Below, piece after piece: positions 26,317-34,461 of a stretch of DNA of 64,000 nucleotides (the first letter of the stretch is position 1; every line of letters begins with the position of its first letter). The stretch covers positions 744,001 to 808,000 of the forward strand of contig NZ_JAAQRC020000001.1 in assembly GCF_019216885.1 (NCBI RefSeq). The letters are read 5' to 3'. The notes beneath the pieces were generated by a model. It was not told the origin of the DNA. It did not search any database and was given only the letters and a program-made list of their open reading frames with translations. This stretch comes from Methylobacterium sp. SyP6R (GTDB lineage: Bacteria > Pseudomonadota > Alphaproteobacteria > Rhizobiales > Beijerinckiaceae). A program made the translations under genes and the position numbers.

Positions 26317-26473
26317 CGGTACAGTTCCCGCTGCGTCATGTGACGGGCGCATGGCCGCCCCCCCATCCACCCGCTTGCTCGCCGCGACGCCGTATGTGAA
26401 AACGATTTCATGCACCGCGGCGATGGCGTCGCGGCGGTGTTGCCCTTCTTGGGCGTTTCCTCCCTAGACTTCG

Positions 26474-26500
26474 GGCCGCCTCGCAAGGGCGGCCTTTTTT
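26474..26500 (+). terminator. Rho-independent terminator
   Basis: Stem GGCCGCC (26474-26480) pairs with GGCGGCC (26488-26494), followed by six T residues (26495-26500). It should end the ABC importer transcript and separate it from the FAD oxidoreductase gene. The rest of the 346-base gap 26317-26662 shows no gene. Confidence 0.8.
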
Positions 26501-26662
26501 CTGCGCGATGACCGCTCTGCGGATCGGAGTGAGGAGGAGCCGGGAGCCCGGCTTTCCGTTGCACCCGGGCGGATCCCGCGTATCGTGGCTGCACCCTGTC
26601 CGGCAGCGACGGGCCCATGGATCCTCCCAAAGAACCCTCCGACAATCCCGAGGCAGTGAGCG

Positions 26663-27904
26663 TTGCGCAGCGCGATCGTTCTGGGCGCCGGCATGGCCGG
26701 CATCGGCACCGCCCTCCACCTGCAGCAGCGCGGCTGGTCGGTCGCCCTCGTCGATCGGGGCGAGCCGGGGCGGGAGACGAGCTACGGCAATGCCGGCATC
26801 ATCCAGAGCGAGGCGGTCGAGCCCTACGCCATGCCCCGCGACCGGGCGAGCTTGTGGGCGATCGCCACCGGGCGCAGCAACGACGTCCATTACGAGTTGC
26901 GCCATCTTCCCCGCCATCTCGGGCCGCTCCTGCGCTACTGGTGGCATTCGTCCCCCCGCCGCCACGCGGCGGCCTCGTGCGCCTACGCGACGCTGATCGC
27001 AAAGGCCGCCCCCGAGCACGCGGCGCTGATCGAGGCGGCGGGCGCCGCGGACCTCGTCCGCGCGACCGGCTTTCGCATCCTCCATCGCGGGCAGCGGGCG
27101 ATGGACGCGGCGGTCGTGGAGGCCGAGCGGCTGGGGGCGCGCCACGGCCTGCGCGTACGGGCGCTCTCGCCGACCGATCTCGCCGCGGCCGAGCCGGCGC
27201 TGAAGCAGACGGGCGCGGGCGCGATCCACTGGGAGGATCCGTGGTCGGTCCGGGATCCCGGTGCGCTCGTCTCGGCCTATGCCGCCCTGTTCGCCCGACG
27301 CGGCGGGTCGCTGATGCGGGGCGAGGCGGACAGCCTCGCGCCGACCGCGCGGGGCTGGAGCGTCCGGACATCGGACGGGACGGTCGAGGCGGAGGCCGCC
27401 GTGGTGGCGCTCGGCCCCTGGTCGCCGGTCGTCCTGCGCCGGTTCGGCTACCGGATCGCCATGGTGGAGAAGCGCGGCTACCACCGGCACTGGCGTGCCG
27501 CCCGGACGCTGGACGTGCCGCTGCTCGATGCCGAGAACGGCTACGTCATGGCCCCGATGGCGGCGGGACTGCGCATCACCACCGGTGCCGAGCTGGCCTC
27601 CTCCGAGGCCGCGGCCAGCCCGGTCCAGCTCGCCCGCGCCGAGGCCGCGGCGCGCGACCTCGTCGATCTCGGGTCCCCGCGCGAGAACGCGCCCTGGTCC
27701 GGCATCCGCCCCTGCATGCCCGACATGCTGCCGGTCGTCGGGCCGGCGCCGCGCCATCCGGGCTTGTGGTTCCAGTTCGGGCACGGCCACCAGGGCTTCA
27801 CCCTCGGGCCGGCGAGCGGCCGCCTCCTGGCCGAGGCGATGTCGGGCGAGACCCCGTTCGTACCGGACGCTCCGTTCGGCCCGGCCCGCCTCGCGGCGGC
27901 CTAA
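26663..27904 (+). CDS. FAD-dependent oxidoreductase, DadA-like
   Basis: This 413-residue DAO-type flavoprotein has the dinucleotide-binding motif VLGAGMAGIGTALHLQQRG at the extreme N-terminus, then RETSYGNAGIIQSEAVEPYAMP, matching D-amino-acid dehydrogenase DadA-like proteins. The C-terminal FAD contact is WFQFGHGHQGFTLGPASGRLLAEAM. It probably oxidises a D-amino acid or secondary amine and passes electrons to quinone. The start is a TTG at 26663, with GAGG ten bases upstream; no in-frame ATG precedes the glycine motif. It is co-oriented with the ABC importer but lies past a terminator. Confidence 0.82.
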   Translation: MRSAIVLGAGMAGIGTALHLQQRGWSVALVDRGEPGRETSYGNAGIIQSEAVEPYAMPRDRASLWAIATGRSNDVHYELRHLPRHLGPLLRYWWHSSPRRHAAASCAYATLIAKAAPEHAALIEAAGAADLVRATGFRILHRGQRAMDAAVVEAERLGARHGLRVRALSPTDLAAAEPALKQTGAGAIHWEDPWSVRDPGALVSAYAALFARRGGSLMRGEADSLAPTARGWSVRTSDGTVEAEAAVVALGPWSPVVLRRFGYRIAMVEKRGYHRHWRAARTLDVPLLDAENGYVMAPMAAGLRITTGAELASSEAAASPVQLARAEAAARDLVDLGSPRENAPWSGIRPCMPDMLPVVGPAPRHPGLWFQFGHGHQGFTLGPASGRLLAEAMSGETPFVPDAPFGPARLAAA

Positions 27905-27923
27905 GGTTGATTCTACCTGACCT

Positions 27924-28598
27924 CTACTTGGACAAGGCCCGGATAGCCTCGCGGTAGACCGTGGCGGAACGCAGGATATGCCGGGCCAGGATCTCCAGCA
28001 GCCCATCCGCCTCGCCCGCCTCGAAATGCCCGATCATCGCCGCATGCTCGGAGAACGAGGTCTCCTGCTCGTGGCTGCGCGGCACCGAGAGCTGGGCGCG
28101 CAGAGCCGCCACCTGCCAGGCGATCGATTCGTAGGCCTTGGCGAGGTAGCCGTTGCCGCATTCCTTGAAGAAGCTGGCGTGGAACGCCGTATCGGCGCGG
28201 GCATAGGCGCGGGCATCGCCGGATCGCCTCGCCTCGAGCATCGCCGCGTGGGCCGTCCGCAAGCCGGCGAGTGCCGCCGCGGGCGCGCCAGCGAGGCTGA
28301 GGCGGACGGCCTCGCTCTCGAGCATCAGCCGGAAGCCTGCGAGCTGGTCGACGTCGTCGGGGGAGGGGTCGAACACGAACGTGCCCTTCTTCGGCACGAT
28401 CACCACCAGACCCTGGGCCTGGAGGCGGGTCAGGGCCTCGCGCATCGGCGTCCGGCTCACCCCCATGGCGAGGCCGACCCCGTCCTCCGGCAGGGCCTGG
28501 CCGAAGGCGAGTTCGGCATTCACGATGGCGTCGCGGATCCGCTCCTCGACGGCGGCGGAGAGCGATTTCGGGACCGCGAGGTCGAGCTGGATCGGCAT
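27924..28598 (-). CDS. GntR-family regulator with FCD domain
   Basis: This 224-residue regulator has an N-terminal GntR winged helix (residues 10-70: LSAAVEERIRDAIVNAELAFGQALPEDGVGLAMGVSRTPMREALTRLQAQGLV). A C-terminal all-helical FCD ligand domain follows, with metal-ligand-type residues in ADTAFHASFFKECGN and EHAAMIGHFEAGEADG. It is divergent from the GlcD-SDR-MFS-lyase operon, a standard arrangement for a repressor relieved by the operon's substrate. A candidate operator lies between them. Confidence 0.9.
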   Translation of the reverse strand: MPIQLDLAVPKSLSAAVEERIRDAIVNAELAFGQALPEDGVGLAMGVSRTPMREALTRLQAQGLVVIVPKKGTFVFDPSPDDVDQLAGFRLMLESEAVRLSLAGAPAAALAGLRTAHAAMLEARRSGDARAYARADTAFHASFFKECGNGYLAKAYESIAWQVAALRAQLSVPRSHEQETSFSEHAAMIGHFEAGEADGLLEILARHILRSATVYREAIRALSK

Positions 28599-28645
28599 GG
28601 CACCTTATCGCACGGCCGCGCCTGCTCCGCGACTCGATCGTACTC

Positions 28646-28660
28646 TGTATCCAAGGTACA
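28646..28660. promoter_or_regulatory. Candidate GntR operator
   Basis: TGTATCCAAGGTACA in the 136-base divergent gap is an imperfect palindrome (TGTA....TACA with inner C/G match), the shape of FCD-type GntR operators. A tandem AAGGTAC direct repeat overlaps its right side. Position between divergent promoters supports autoregulation and control of the catabolic operon. Confidence 0.45.
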
Positions 28661-28734
28661 AGGTACTTGATCGGTGCCGGTGACTGCTGCATGAATCGCG
28701 GGCGAGAGCCGGACAGGCCGGGGAGGGGACGATC

Positions 28735-30162
28735 ATGGAAGGAAGCATCGCGGCCCGCCCGCTCCGGGCCGGCCTGCCGGACGCGCTGGTCCGCACCCTG
28801 GCGGACCTGCTCGGCGAGCGCTTCACCCGCAGCCTGGCCGAGCGCGAGCATCACGGGCGCGGCGAATCCTACCACCCGACCGAGCCGCCCGACGCGGTCT
28901 GCTACGCCGTCTCGACGCAGGAGGTCGCGGACATCGTGCGCGCCTGCGCCGCCCACCGGGTTCCGGTGATCCCGTTCGGCGGCGGCACCTCGCTGGAGGG
29001 GCACGTCGCGGCGCTCCAGGGCGGCGTCTGCCTCGATCTGAGCCGCATGACCCGCATCGTCGCGGTGCGGTCCGACGATCTCGACGCGACCGTGGAGGCC
29101 GGCGTCACGCGCCACCAGCTCAACGCGCATCTGCGCGATACCGGCCTGTTCTTCCCCGTCGATCCGGGCGGCGAGAGCACGCTCGGCGGCATGGCGGCGA
29201 CCCGGGCCTCCGGCACCAACGCGGTGCGCTACGGCACGATGAAGGACAACGTCGTGTCGCTCACCGCCGTGATGGCGGACGGCACGGTGATCCGCACCGG
29301 CTCGCGGGCGCGCAAGTCCTCGGCCGGTTACGACCTGACCCGGCTTCTCGTCGGCTCGGAGGGCACGCTCGGCATCGTCACCGAGCTGACGGTGCGGCTC
29401 CACGGCATCCCGGAGGCGGTCGCGGCCTCCGTCTGCGCCTTTCCGAGCGTCGAGGCGGCGGTCGCCACGGTGGTCGAGATCGTCCAGTGCGGCGTGCCGA
29501 TCGCCCGGGTCGAGCTCCTCGATCCCGTCACCATCGCGGCGGTGAACCGCCATTCCGGCACGGCCCTGCCCGAGGCCCCGACCCTGTTCATGGAGTTCCA
29601 CGGCACGCCGGCCGGCACTGCCGAGCAGATGGCCGTGGTGGGGGCGCTGGCCGAGGGCAACGGCGCGCTCGGCTTCGAGACGGCGGCCGATGCCGAGGCG
29701 AGGGCGCGTCTCTGGCGCGCGCGCCACGACGTCCACTACGCGGTCCAGGCCTTGCGCCCGAACGGTCGCGTCTGGAGCACCGACGTCTGCGTGCCGATCG
29801 CCAGCCTGCCGCGCTGCCTCGCCGAGACCCGGGCCGACATCGCCGGCGCCTCGTTCCCGATCACCACGGTCGGCCATGTCGGCGACGGCAACTTCCACCT
29901 CGGCCTGATCGTCGATCCGTCGAGCGAGGCGGAGCTGGCGGAGGCCGCTGGGATCAACGACCGGCTGGTGCGACGCGCCATCGCGCTCGACGGCACCTGC
30001 ACCGGCGAGCACGGCATCGGCTCGGGCAAGGTCAAGTTCATGGACCTCGAGCACGGGGCGGCGATCGGGGTGATGCGGGCGATCAAGCAGGCGCTCGACC
30101 CCCTCGGCATCCTCAATCCCGGCAAGGTGCTGCCGGCCCCCGACAGGAGCGACGCGCGATGA
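28735..30162 (+). CDS. FAD-linked hydroxy-acid oxidase, GlcD/D-LDH type
   Basis: This 475-residue flavoprotein has a PCMH-type FAD-binding domain (AHRVPVIPFGGGTSLEGHV, DPGGESTLGGMAATRASGTNAVRYG, LLVGSEGTLGIVTELTV). The C-terminal FAD-oxidase domain has VGHVGDGNFHLGLIVD and GTCTGEHGIGSGKVKFM. This matches D-lactate dehydrogenase (cytochrome) and glycolate oxidase GlcD. It oxidises a 2-hydroxy acid to the 2-oxo acid with membrane electron acceptors; GlcE/GlcF partners are absent, which favours the single-subunit D-LDH type. It is the first gene of a four-gene operon. Confidence 0.87.
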   Translation: MEGSIAARPLRAGLPDALVRTLADLLGERFTRSLAEREHHGRGESYHPTEPPDAVCYAVSTQEVADIVRACAAHRVPVIPFGGGTSLEGHVAALQGGVCLDLSRMTRIVAVRSDDLDATVEAGVTRHQLNAHLRDTGLFFPVDPGGESTLGGMAATRASGTNAVRYGTMKDNVVSLTAVMADGTVIRTGSRARKSSAGYDLTRLLVGSEGTLGIVTELTVRLHGIPEAVAASVCAFPSVEAAVATVVEIVQCGVPIARVELLDPVTIAAVNRHSGTALPEAPTLFMEFHGTPAGTAEQMAVVGALAEGNGALGFETAADAEARARLWRARHDVHYAVQALRPNGRVWSTDVCVPIASLPRCLAETRADIAGASFPITTVGHVGDGNFHLGLIVDPSSEAELAEAAGINDRLVRRAIALDGTCTGEHGIGSGKVKFMDLEHGAAIGVMRAIKQALDPLGILNPGKVLPAPDRSDAR

Positions 30163-30920
30163 GCGCCCGGCAAGCGATGCCTCAGGCCTCCATGACCGAC
30201 GCGGTCGTCCTCGTCACCGGCGGCGCCTCCGGCATCGGCCGCGCCATCGTCGACGCGGTCGTCGCCGCCGGCGGCCGGGCGATCGTCTGGGACGTGGACG
30301 CGGCCGGCCTCTCGACCTGCGCCGGCGCGCACGGCGCTCGCGTGACCCTCGCGCGGGTCGACGTCGCCGATGCCGGCGCGGTCGCGGCCGCGATGGCCGA
30401 TTTGACCCCGGACTGGGCGCCGACCCACCTCGTCAACAATGCCGGCATCATCGGCCGCCGGATGCGGCTCTCCGAGATGGACCCGGCGGAGATCGACCGG
30501 GTGCTCGCCGTCAACCTCAAGAGCGTGCTCTACGGCACCCGGGCCTTCCTGGAGCGGCGCCGGCCGCATCCGGGCGCGGCCATCGTCAACCTGTCGTCGA
30601 TCGCCGCCCGCACCGGCGGCATGCCGGGCAACGCGCTCTACGCCACCACCAAGGGCGCCGTCGCCTCGCTGACGATCGCCGCCGCCAAGGAACTGGCCCC
30701 GGAGGTGCGGGTCAACGCCCTGGCGCCCGGGGTCATCGACACGCCGATCCAGGACGACGTGTTCGGCGGCGACCGCGGCCGGGTGGCGGAGATCGCCCGC
30801 GCGATCCCGCTGCAGCGGCCCGGCACCGCGGCGGAGGTGGCCGAGGCCGCCCTCTGGCTGCTCTCGCCGGCCGCGGCCTACGTCACCGGCACGGTGCTCG
30901 ACATCGCCGGCGGGCGCTGA
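30159..30920 (+). CDS. SDR-family oxidoreductase
   Basis: This short-chain dehydrogenase of about 253 residues starts at an ATG overlapping the previous stop by ATGA. Motifs are TGGASGIG, NNAG, the catalytic Ser in NLSSIAART and YATTKGA, plus the late PGVIDTPI. The D in WDVDAAGL after strand 2 suggests NAD(H) preference. In this operon it probably oxidises or reduces a hydroxyl/keto intermediate related to the substrate of the GlcD-type enzyme. Substrate unknown. Confidence 0.85.
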   Translation: MSARQAMPQASMTDAVVLVTGGASGIGRAIVDAVVAAGGRAIVWDVDAAGLSTCAGAHGARVTLARVDVADAGAVAAAMADLTPDWAPTHLVNNAGIIGRRMRLSEMDPAEIDRVLAVNLKSVLYGTRAFLERRRPHPGAAIVNLSSIAARTGGMPGNALYATTKGAVASLTIAAAKELAPEVRVNALAPGVIDTPIQDDVFGGDRGRVAEIARAIPLQRPGTAAEVAEAALWLLSPAAAYVTGTVLDIAGGR

Positions 30921-31065
30921 CGCGCCGGCCGGCACCGACGCATCGCCCGTCGAAACGGTCACCGGCCCGGCGAAGGCCACGATGCGACGGTCGGGAAACG
31001 CGCGGACCTGCGCCCTGCGGGTCCGCTCGGAACGGTCTCACGACAACAAACGAAGGGGAACGCTC

Positions 31066-32406
31066 ATGACATCCGCCACCGCCTCACCGCCCTCGGAGAC
31101 CGACGCCGCCGTCGCCACCGCCCGGCGCCGCCTGGTGCCGTTCCTGGTGCTGATGTACCTGCTCGCCTATCTCGACCGCGCCAACGTGGCCTATGCCAAG
31201 CAGGCGCTCCAGCTCTCGACCGGGATCACGGAGGCGGCCTTCGCTTTCGCGGCCGGTATCTTCTTCGTCGGCTACGCGGTGTTCGAACTGCCCAGCAACC
31301 TGATCCTGCACCGGGTCGGCGCGCGGGTCTGGCTGTCGCGCATCATGGTGACCTGGGGGCTGCTCGCCGCCGCGATGGCCCTCGTGCAGGGCGACACCTC
31401 GTTCGCGGTCCTGCGGGTGCTGCTCGGCATCGCCGAGGCGGGCTTCTTCCCCGGCGTGCTGCTCTACCTGACCTACTGGTTTCCGGCGAAGGAACGGGCC
31501 CAGATCCTCGGCCTGTTCTACCTGAGCCAGCCGCTCTGCTTCATCCTCGGCGGGCCGATCTCAGGGCTCCTCATCGACATGCACGGCGCCTTCGGCCTGC
31601 ACGGCTGGCAGCTGATGTTCGTCGTCGAGGGCCTGGCCGCCTCGCTCGTCGGCGTGTGGGCGTACGTCTACCTCACCGACCGCCCGCGCGACGCCGCCTG
31701 GATGCCGGTCCGCCAGCAGGCCGCGCTGGAGGCGGCGCTCGCCACCGAGAACGCCGCCAAGTCGGCCCACGGCGCGGTGAAGCTCGGCGCGATCTTCCGC
31801 AACCCGCTGCTGGCGCATTTCGCGCTCACCTATTTCTCGATCGCGATCTGCGGCTACGGCATCGCCTTCTACCTGCCGGCGCAGGTGAGCGCGCTCCTCG
31901 GCACCAAGATCGGCCTCACCGTGACGCTCGTCACCAGCATCCCGTGGCTCTGCGCCTTCGCGGTCAGCGCGTTCTGGCCCGGCCTCGCCCAGCGCACCGG
32001 CCGGCGGCGGCTGTTCGCGGTGGCGTCGCTCCTCGGCGCCGGCCTCGGCATGATCGCGTCCGGCTACCTCCCGCCCCTCGTCGCCGTGATGGCGCTCTGC
32101 GTCTCCGTCGCCGGGCTGATCAGCGCCCAGCCGATCTTCTGGACCTTCCCGATGGGCTATTTCGGCGGCGCCGCGGCGGCCGGCGGCATCGCGATCATCA
32201 ACGCCATCGGCAATCTCGGCGGCTTCGTGGCGCCGAACCTCAAGGTCGCCGCGGAAGGCTGGGCCGGCACGAGCCTCGCCGGGCTGTGGGTGATCGGCGG
32301 CGGCGCGCTCCTCGCCGCGCTCCTCGTGGCGCTGATCCCGGCCCGGGCGGAGCTCAAGGAGGAGGCCCGCTCCGGCGCGGTCGCCTCGAAGGGAGCGCTG
32401 GCATGA
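31066..32406 (+). CDS. MFS transporter, anion:cation symporter type
   Basis: This 446-residue, 12-helix major-facilitator protein has the first-helix pattern LVLMYLLAYLDRANVAYAKQ, typical of the ACS subfamily (phthalate, tartrate, glucarate, 2-oxoacid importers). It also has the motif GIAEAGFFPGVLLYLTYWFPAKERAQ. The ATG at 31066 is chosen because AGGGGAA precedes it and the longer frame start at 30982 is Arg-rich. It probably imports the organic acid metabolised by the neighbouring enzymes. It overlaps the following lyase gene by ATGA. Confidence 0.88.
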   Translation: MTSATASPPSETDAAVATARRRLVPFLVLMYLLAYLDRANVAYAKQALQLSTGITEAAFAFAAGIFFVGYAVFELPSNLILHRVGARVWLSRIMVTWGLLAAAMALVQGDTSFAVLRVLLGIAEAGFFPGVLLYLTYWFPAKERAQILGLFYLSQPLCFILGGPISGLLIDMHGAFGLHGWQLMFVVEGLAASLVGVWAYVYLTDRPRDAAWMPVRQQAALEAALATENAAKSAHGAVKLGAIFRNPLLAHFALTYFSIAICGYGIAFYLPAQVSALLGTKIGLTVTLVTSIPWLCAFAVSAFWPGLAQRTGRRRLFAVASLLGAGLGMIASGYLPPLVAVMALCVSVAGLISAQPIFWTFPMGYFGGAAAAGGIAIINAIGNLGGFVAPNLKVAAEGWAGTSLAGLWVIGGGALLAALLVALIPARAELKEEARSGAVASKGALA

Positions 32407-33275
32407 CGGCGCGCGTGAGCCCCGCCGCCCGGCTGCGCGCCGGGATGGCGGAGGGCATCGTCATGGCGCCCGGCGCGGCCGACGCGCTGACGGCCCGCCT
32501 CGTCGAGCGGGCCGGCTTCCCGGCGGTCTACATGACAGGGTTCGGGGCCACGGCATCCCGGCTCGGCCTGCCCGATCTCGGCCTGATGTCGCAGACCGAG
32601 ATGACCGAGCAGGCCCGGATCATGACCCGGGCGGTGACGATCCCGGTCGTCGCCGATGCCGATACCGGCTATGGCGGGCCGGCCAACATCCACCGTACGG
32701 TGCGCGAATACGTCCAGGCCGGGGTCGCGGCGATCCACCTCGAGGACCAGGTGGCGCCGAAGCGTTGCGGCCAGCTCGCCGGGATCCGCCTCGTCGATGC
32801 CGAGGAGAATGCCCGGCGTCTCGCCTGCGCCCTCGAGGCGCGGGGCGACGACGACCTCCTGGTCATCGGCCGCACCGACGCGCTGCCGGCCATCGGCCTC
32901 GACGAGGCGGTCCGCCGGGCCGCCCTCTACGCGCAAGCGGGCGTCGACCTCGTCTTCGTCGACGGCGTCAAGCGCATCGCGGAGATCGAGGCGATCGCCC
33001 GCGCCGTGCCGGGGCCGAAGGTCGTGTCGATCGTCGACGGCACCGAGGCGGTGGCGCTGACCGCCGCCGATCTCCAGGCGATGGGCTTCGGCCTCGCCTT
33101 CTACGCGCTCAGCGCCCTGTTCTCCGCCGTGCGGGCGATGGAGGAGACCCTTGCCGTCCTCAAGCGCGACGGCACGCCGCGCGCCCGCGCCGACACCATG
33201 ACGACCTACGGCGATTTCGCCGATCTGGTGGACCTTGCCGGGCATCAGGCCCGGGCAGACCGGTTCGGCGGTTGA
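32403..33275 (+). CDS. Isocitrate lyase/PEP-mutase-family lyase
   Basis: This protein of about 290 residues belongs to the isocitrate lyase/phosphoenolpyruvate mutase superfamily. Seen are VYMTGFGATAS, the metal-binding VVADADTGYGGP, HLEDQVAPKRCGQLAG (the loop with the catalytic Cys, KRCG) and IGRTDALPAIG. Family members include methylisocitrate lyase, 2,3-dimethylmalate lyase, oxaloacetate decarboxylase and phosphonate enzymes. In this operon a C-C cleavage of a 2-hydroxy/2-oxo diacid fits best. It overlaps the MFS gene by ATGA. It is the last gene before the genomic island. Confidence 0.85.
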   Translation: MTARVSPAARLRAGMAEGIVMAPGAADALTARLVERAGFPAVYMTGFGATASRLGLPDLGLMSQTEMTEQARIMTRAVTIPVVADADTGYGGPANIHRTVREYVQAGVAAIHLEDQVAPKRCGQLAGIRLVDAEENARRLACALEARGDDDLLVIGRTDALPAIGLDEAVRRAALYAQAGVDLVFVDGVKRIAEIEAIARAVPGPKVVSIVDGTEAVALTAADLQAMGFGLAFYALSALFSAVRAMEETLAVLKRDGTPRARADTMTTYGDFADLVDLAGHQARADRFGG

Positions 33276-33478
33276 TCCCGCCGATCCCGCGCGCGGCTCC
33301 CACGCCGCGCGCGTCTTTGCGCGTTCGGCCGAGCCGCCGTCGAACCGGCCTCGCATGGGCACCGGACAGCTGCAAGACCTGAGGATTTCCGTTGACTCTG
33401 CCAGCCGGTATCCACGCCGACGGCCATGACGCCGAACGCGTCAGAAATTGTTTGAAATCAAGATTTTGGAAGAGTGTT

Positions 33479-33495
33479 TGGCGGAGACGGAGGGA
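33479..33495 (-). other. tRNA 3'-end-like attachment-site remnant
   Basis: The 17-mer TGGCGGAGACGGAGGGA, read on the minus strand, is TCCCTCCGTCTCCGCCA. That looks like the acceptor 3' end, including CCA, of a serine-type tRNA. No T-arm or other tRNA part adjoins it. It lies where gene density and base usage change, as expected of an integrase att core left at an island edge. No integrase or second copy was seen in the window. Confidence 0.4.
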
Positions 33496-33640
33496 GTGTC
33501 CCCAGTGTGCTGTTACTCGTGTATTTTCAATGGCTTACTGGACGGCTCGGAAGCCGTTGTGTACCACCTTCGTGGACCCTCGTCCAGGATCCCGGTACCG
33601 GCATTTCGGTCGTAGTCGAACGGTGTCCCGGCGGGTGAGT

Positions 33641-34105
33641 ATGGGCTGTGCTGCATGCACACTGTACGAGCGCCTTAAGGCGTTCGGCGAGATTGAAGCC
33701 GGTCGCTCGGGCATCTGGAGTTTTCTCTTCCTGCAGATGGTAGCGCGAAGTCCATTCGCCGCGACCATCCCTTTGCTGGAAGCTGAGCTGTGGTCCGCCG
33801 ATACGGGCAAGGTAAGCTTATTCCTCAGCATTTTCACGAATCTCGGCCGCCTGCCTGACTGAGCGGCGACCGCGATATTGCTTAAGGCGTCCTTCCACCC
33901 TGACCGTTCGGTGCGCGCAACAGCTGCGTTGTTGTCGGCTAAGAGGCGCACGAGGATGGCCCTCGCGGCTTTGAAGGAGCGCCTCGCCGCCGATACGGAC
34001 CCGGTCATCGGCGTTCTTCTAGGAGACGCCATCGTGGCCTCAGGCGCCGCGTCGGTTGCCGACCTTAGTGGTGCGTCATCCGAATCGGCGCACCTCTTGT
34101 TGTGA
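33641..34105 (+). pseudogene. HEAT-like repeat protein remnant
   Basis: One frame reads LPLLEAELWS-type and LKASFHPDRSVRATAALLSA / RRTRMALAALKERLAADTDPVIGVLLGDAIVASG helices across 33641-34105. A TGA at 33860-33862 interrupts it. The helix pairs resemble HEAT/PBS-lyase-like repeats, for example from the C-terminus of a larger NTPase or defence protein. The 5' part is missing or unrecognisable. The rest of 33276-34461 shows no supported gene. This is a low-confidence reading. Confidence 0.3.
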
Positions 34106-34461
34106 CGGTGCGTTCTAGCCGCGCGCACGCGCGATGCCTCCTTCGCACCTCAGCTCGCCCTGCTCGCCAACGATCCCATCCGAGTCTGCTCACCTAACGA
34201 GGTTACAGAAATCTTGTAGTAATTTTGCTCGCTGGCCAGTCGACTCGCAGGCTGTTTTCGACGCACGCTTCCAGCGTTTTGTGTAGCGCCAAGCTTCCTA
34301 GTACTGCGAAATCGGGCATCTGATGGCTGGACTAGCTGCAGCGGCTGGGCAGGATGAGGGTTGCTGATTGAGCTGTACACATAGGCTAGGAGGGAGCTTG
34401 TTCATTTGGTCACACCTGGAGTAGTTACGTTTAAGGGTGTCCCGGTCTTGGAGGTGGCCAG

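Noticed and set aside
26408..28006. 532-residue minus-strand frame
   Set aside because: Antisense to the FAD oxidoreductase, which has an intact Rossmann motif and C-terminal FAD contact.
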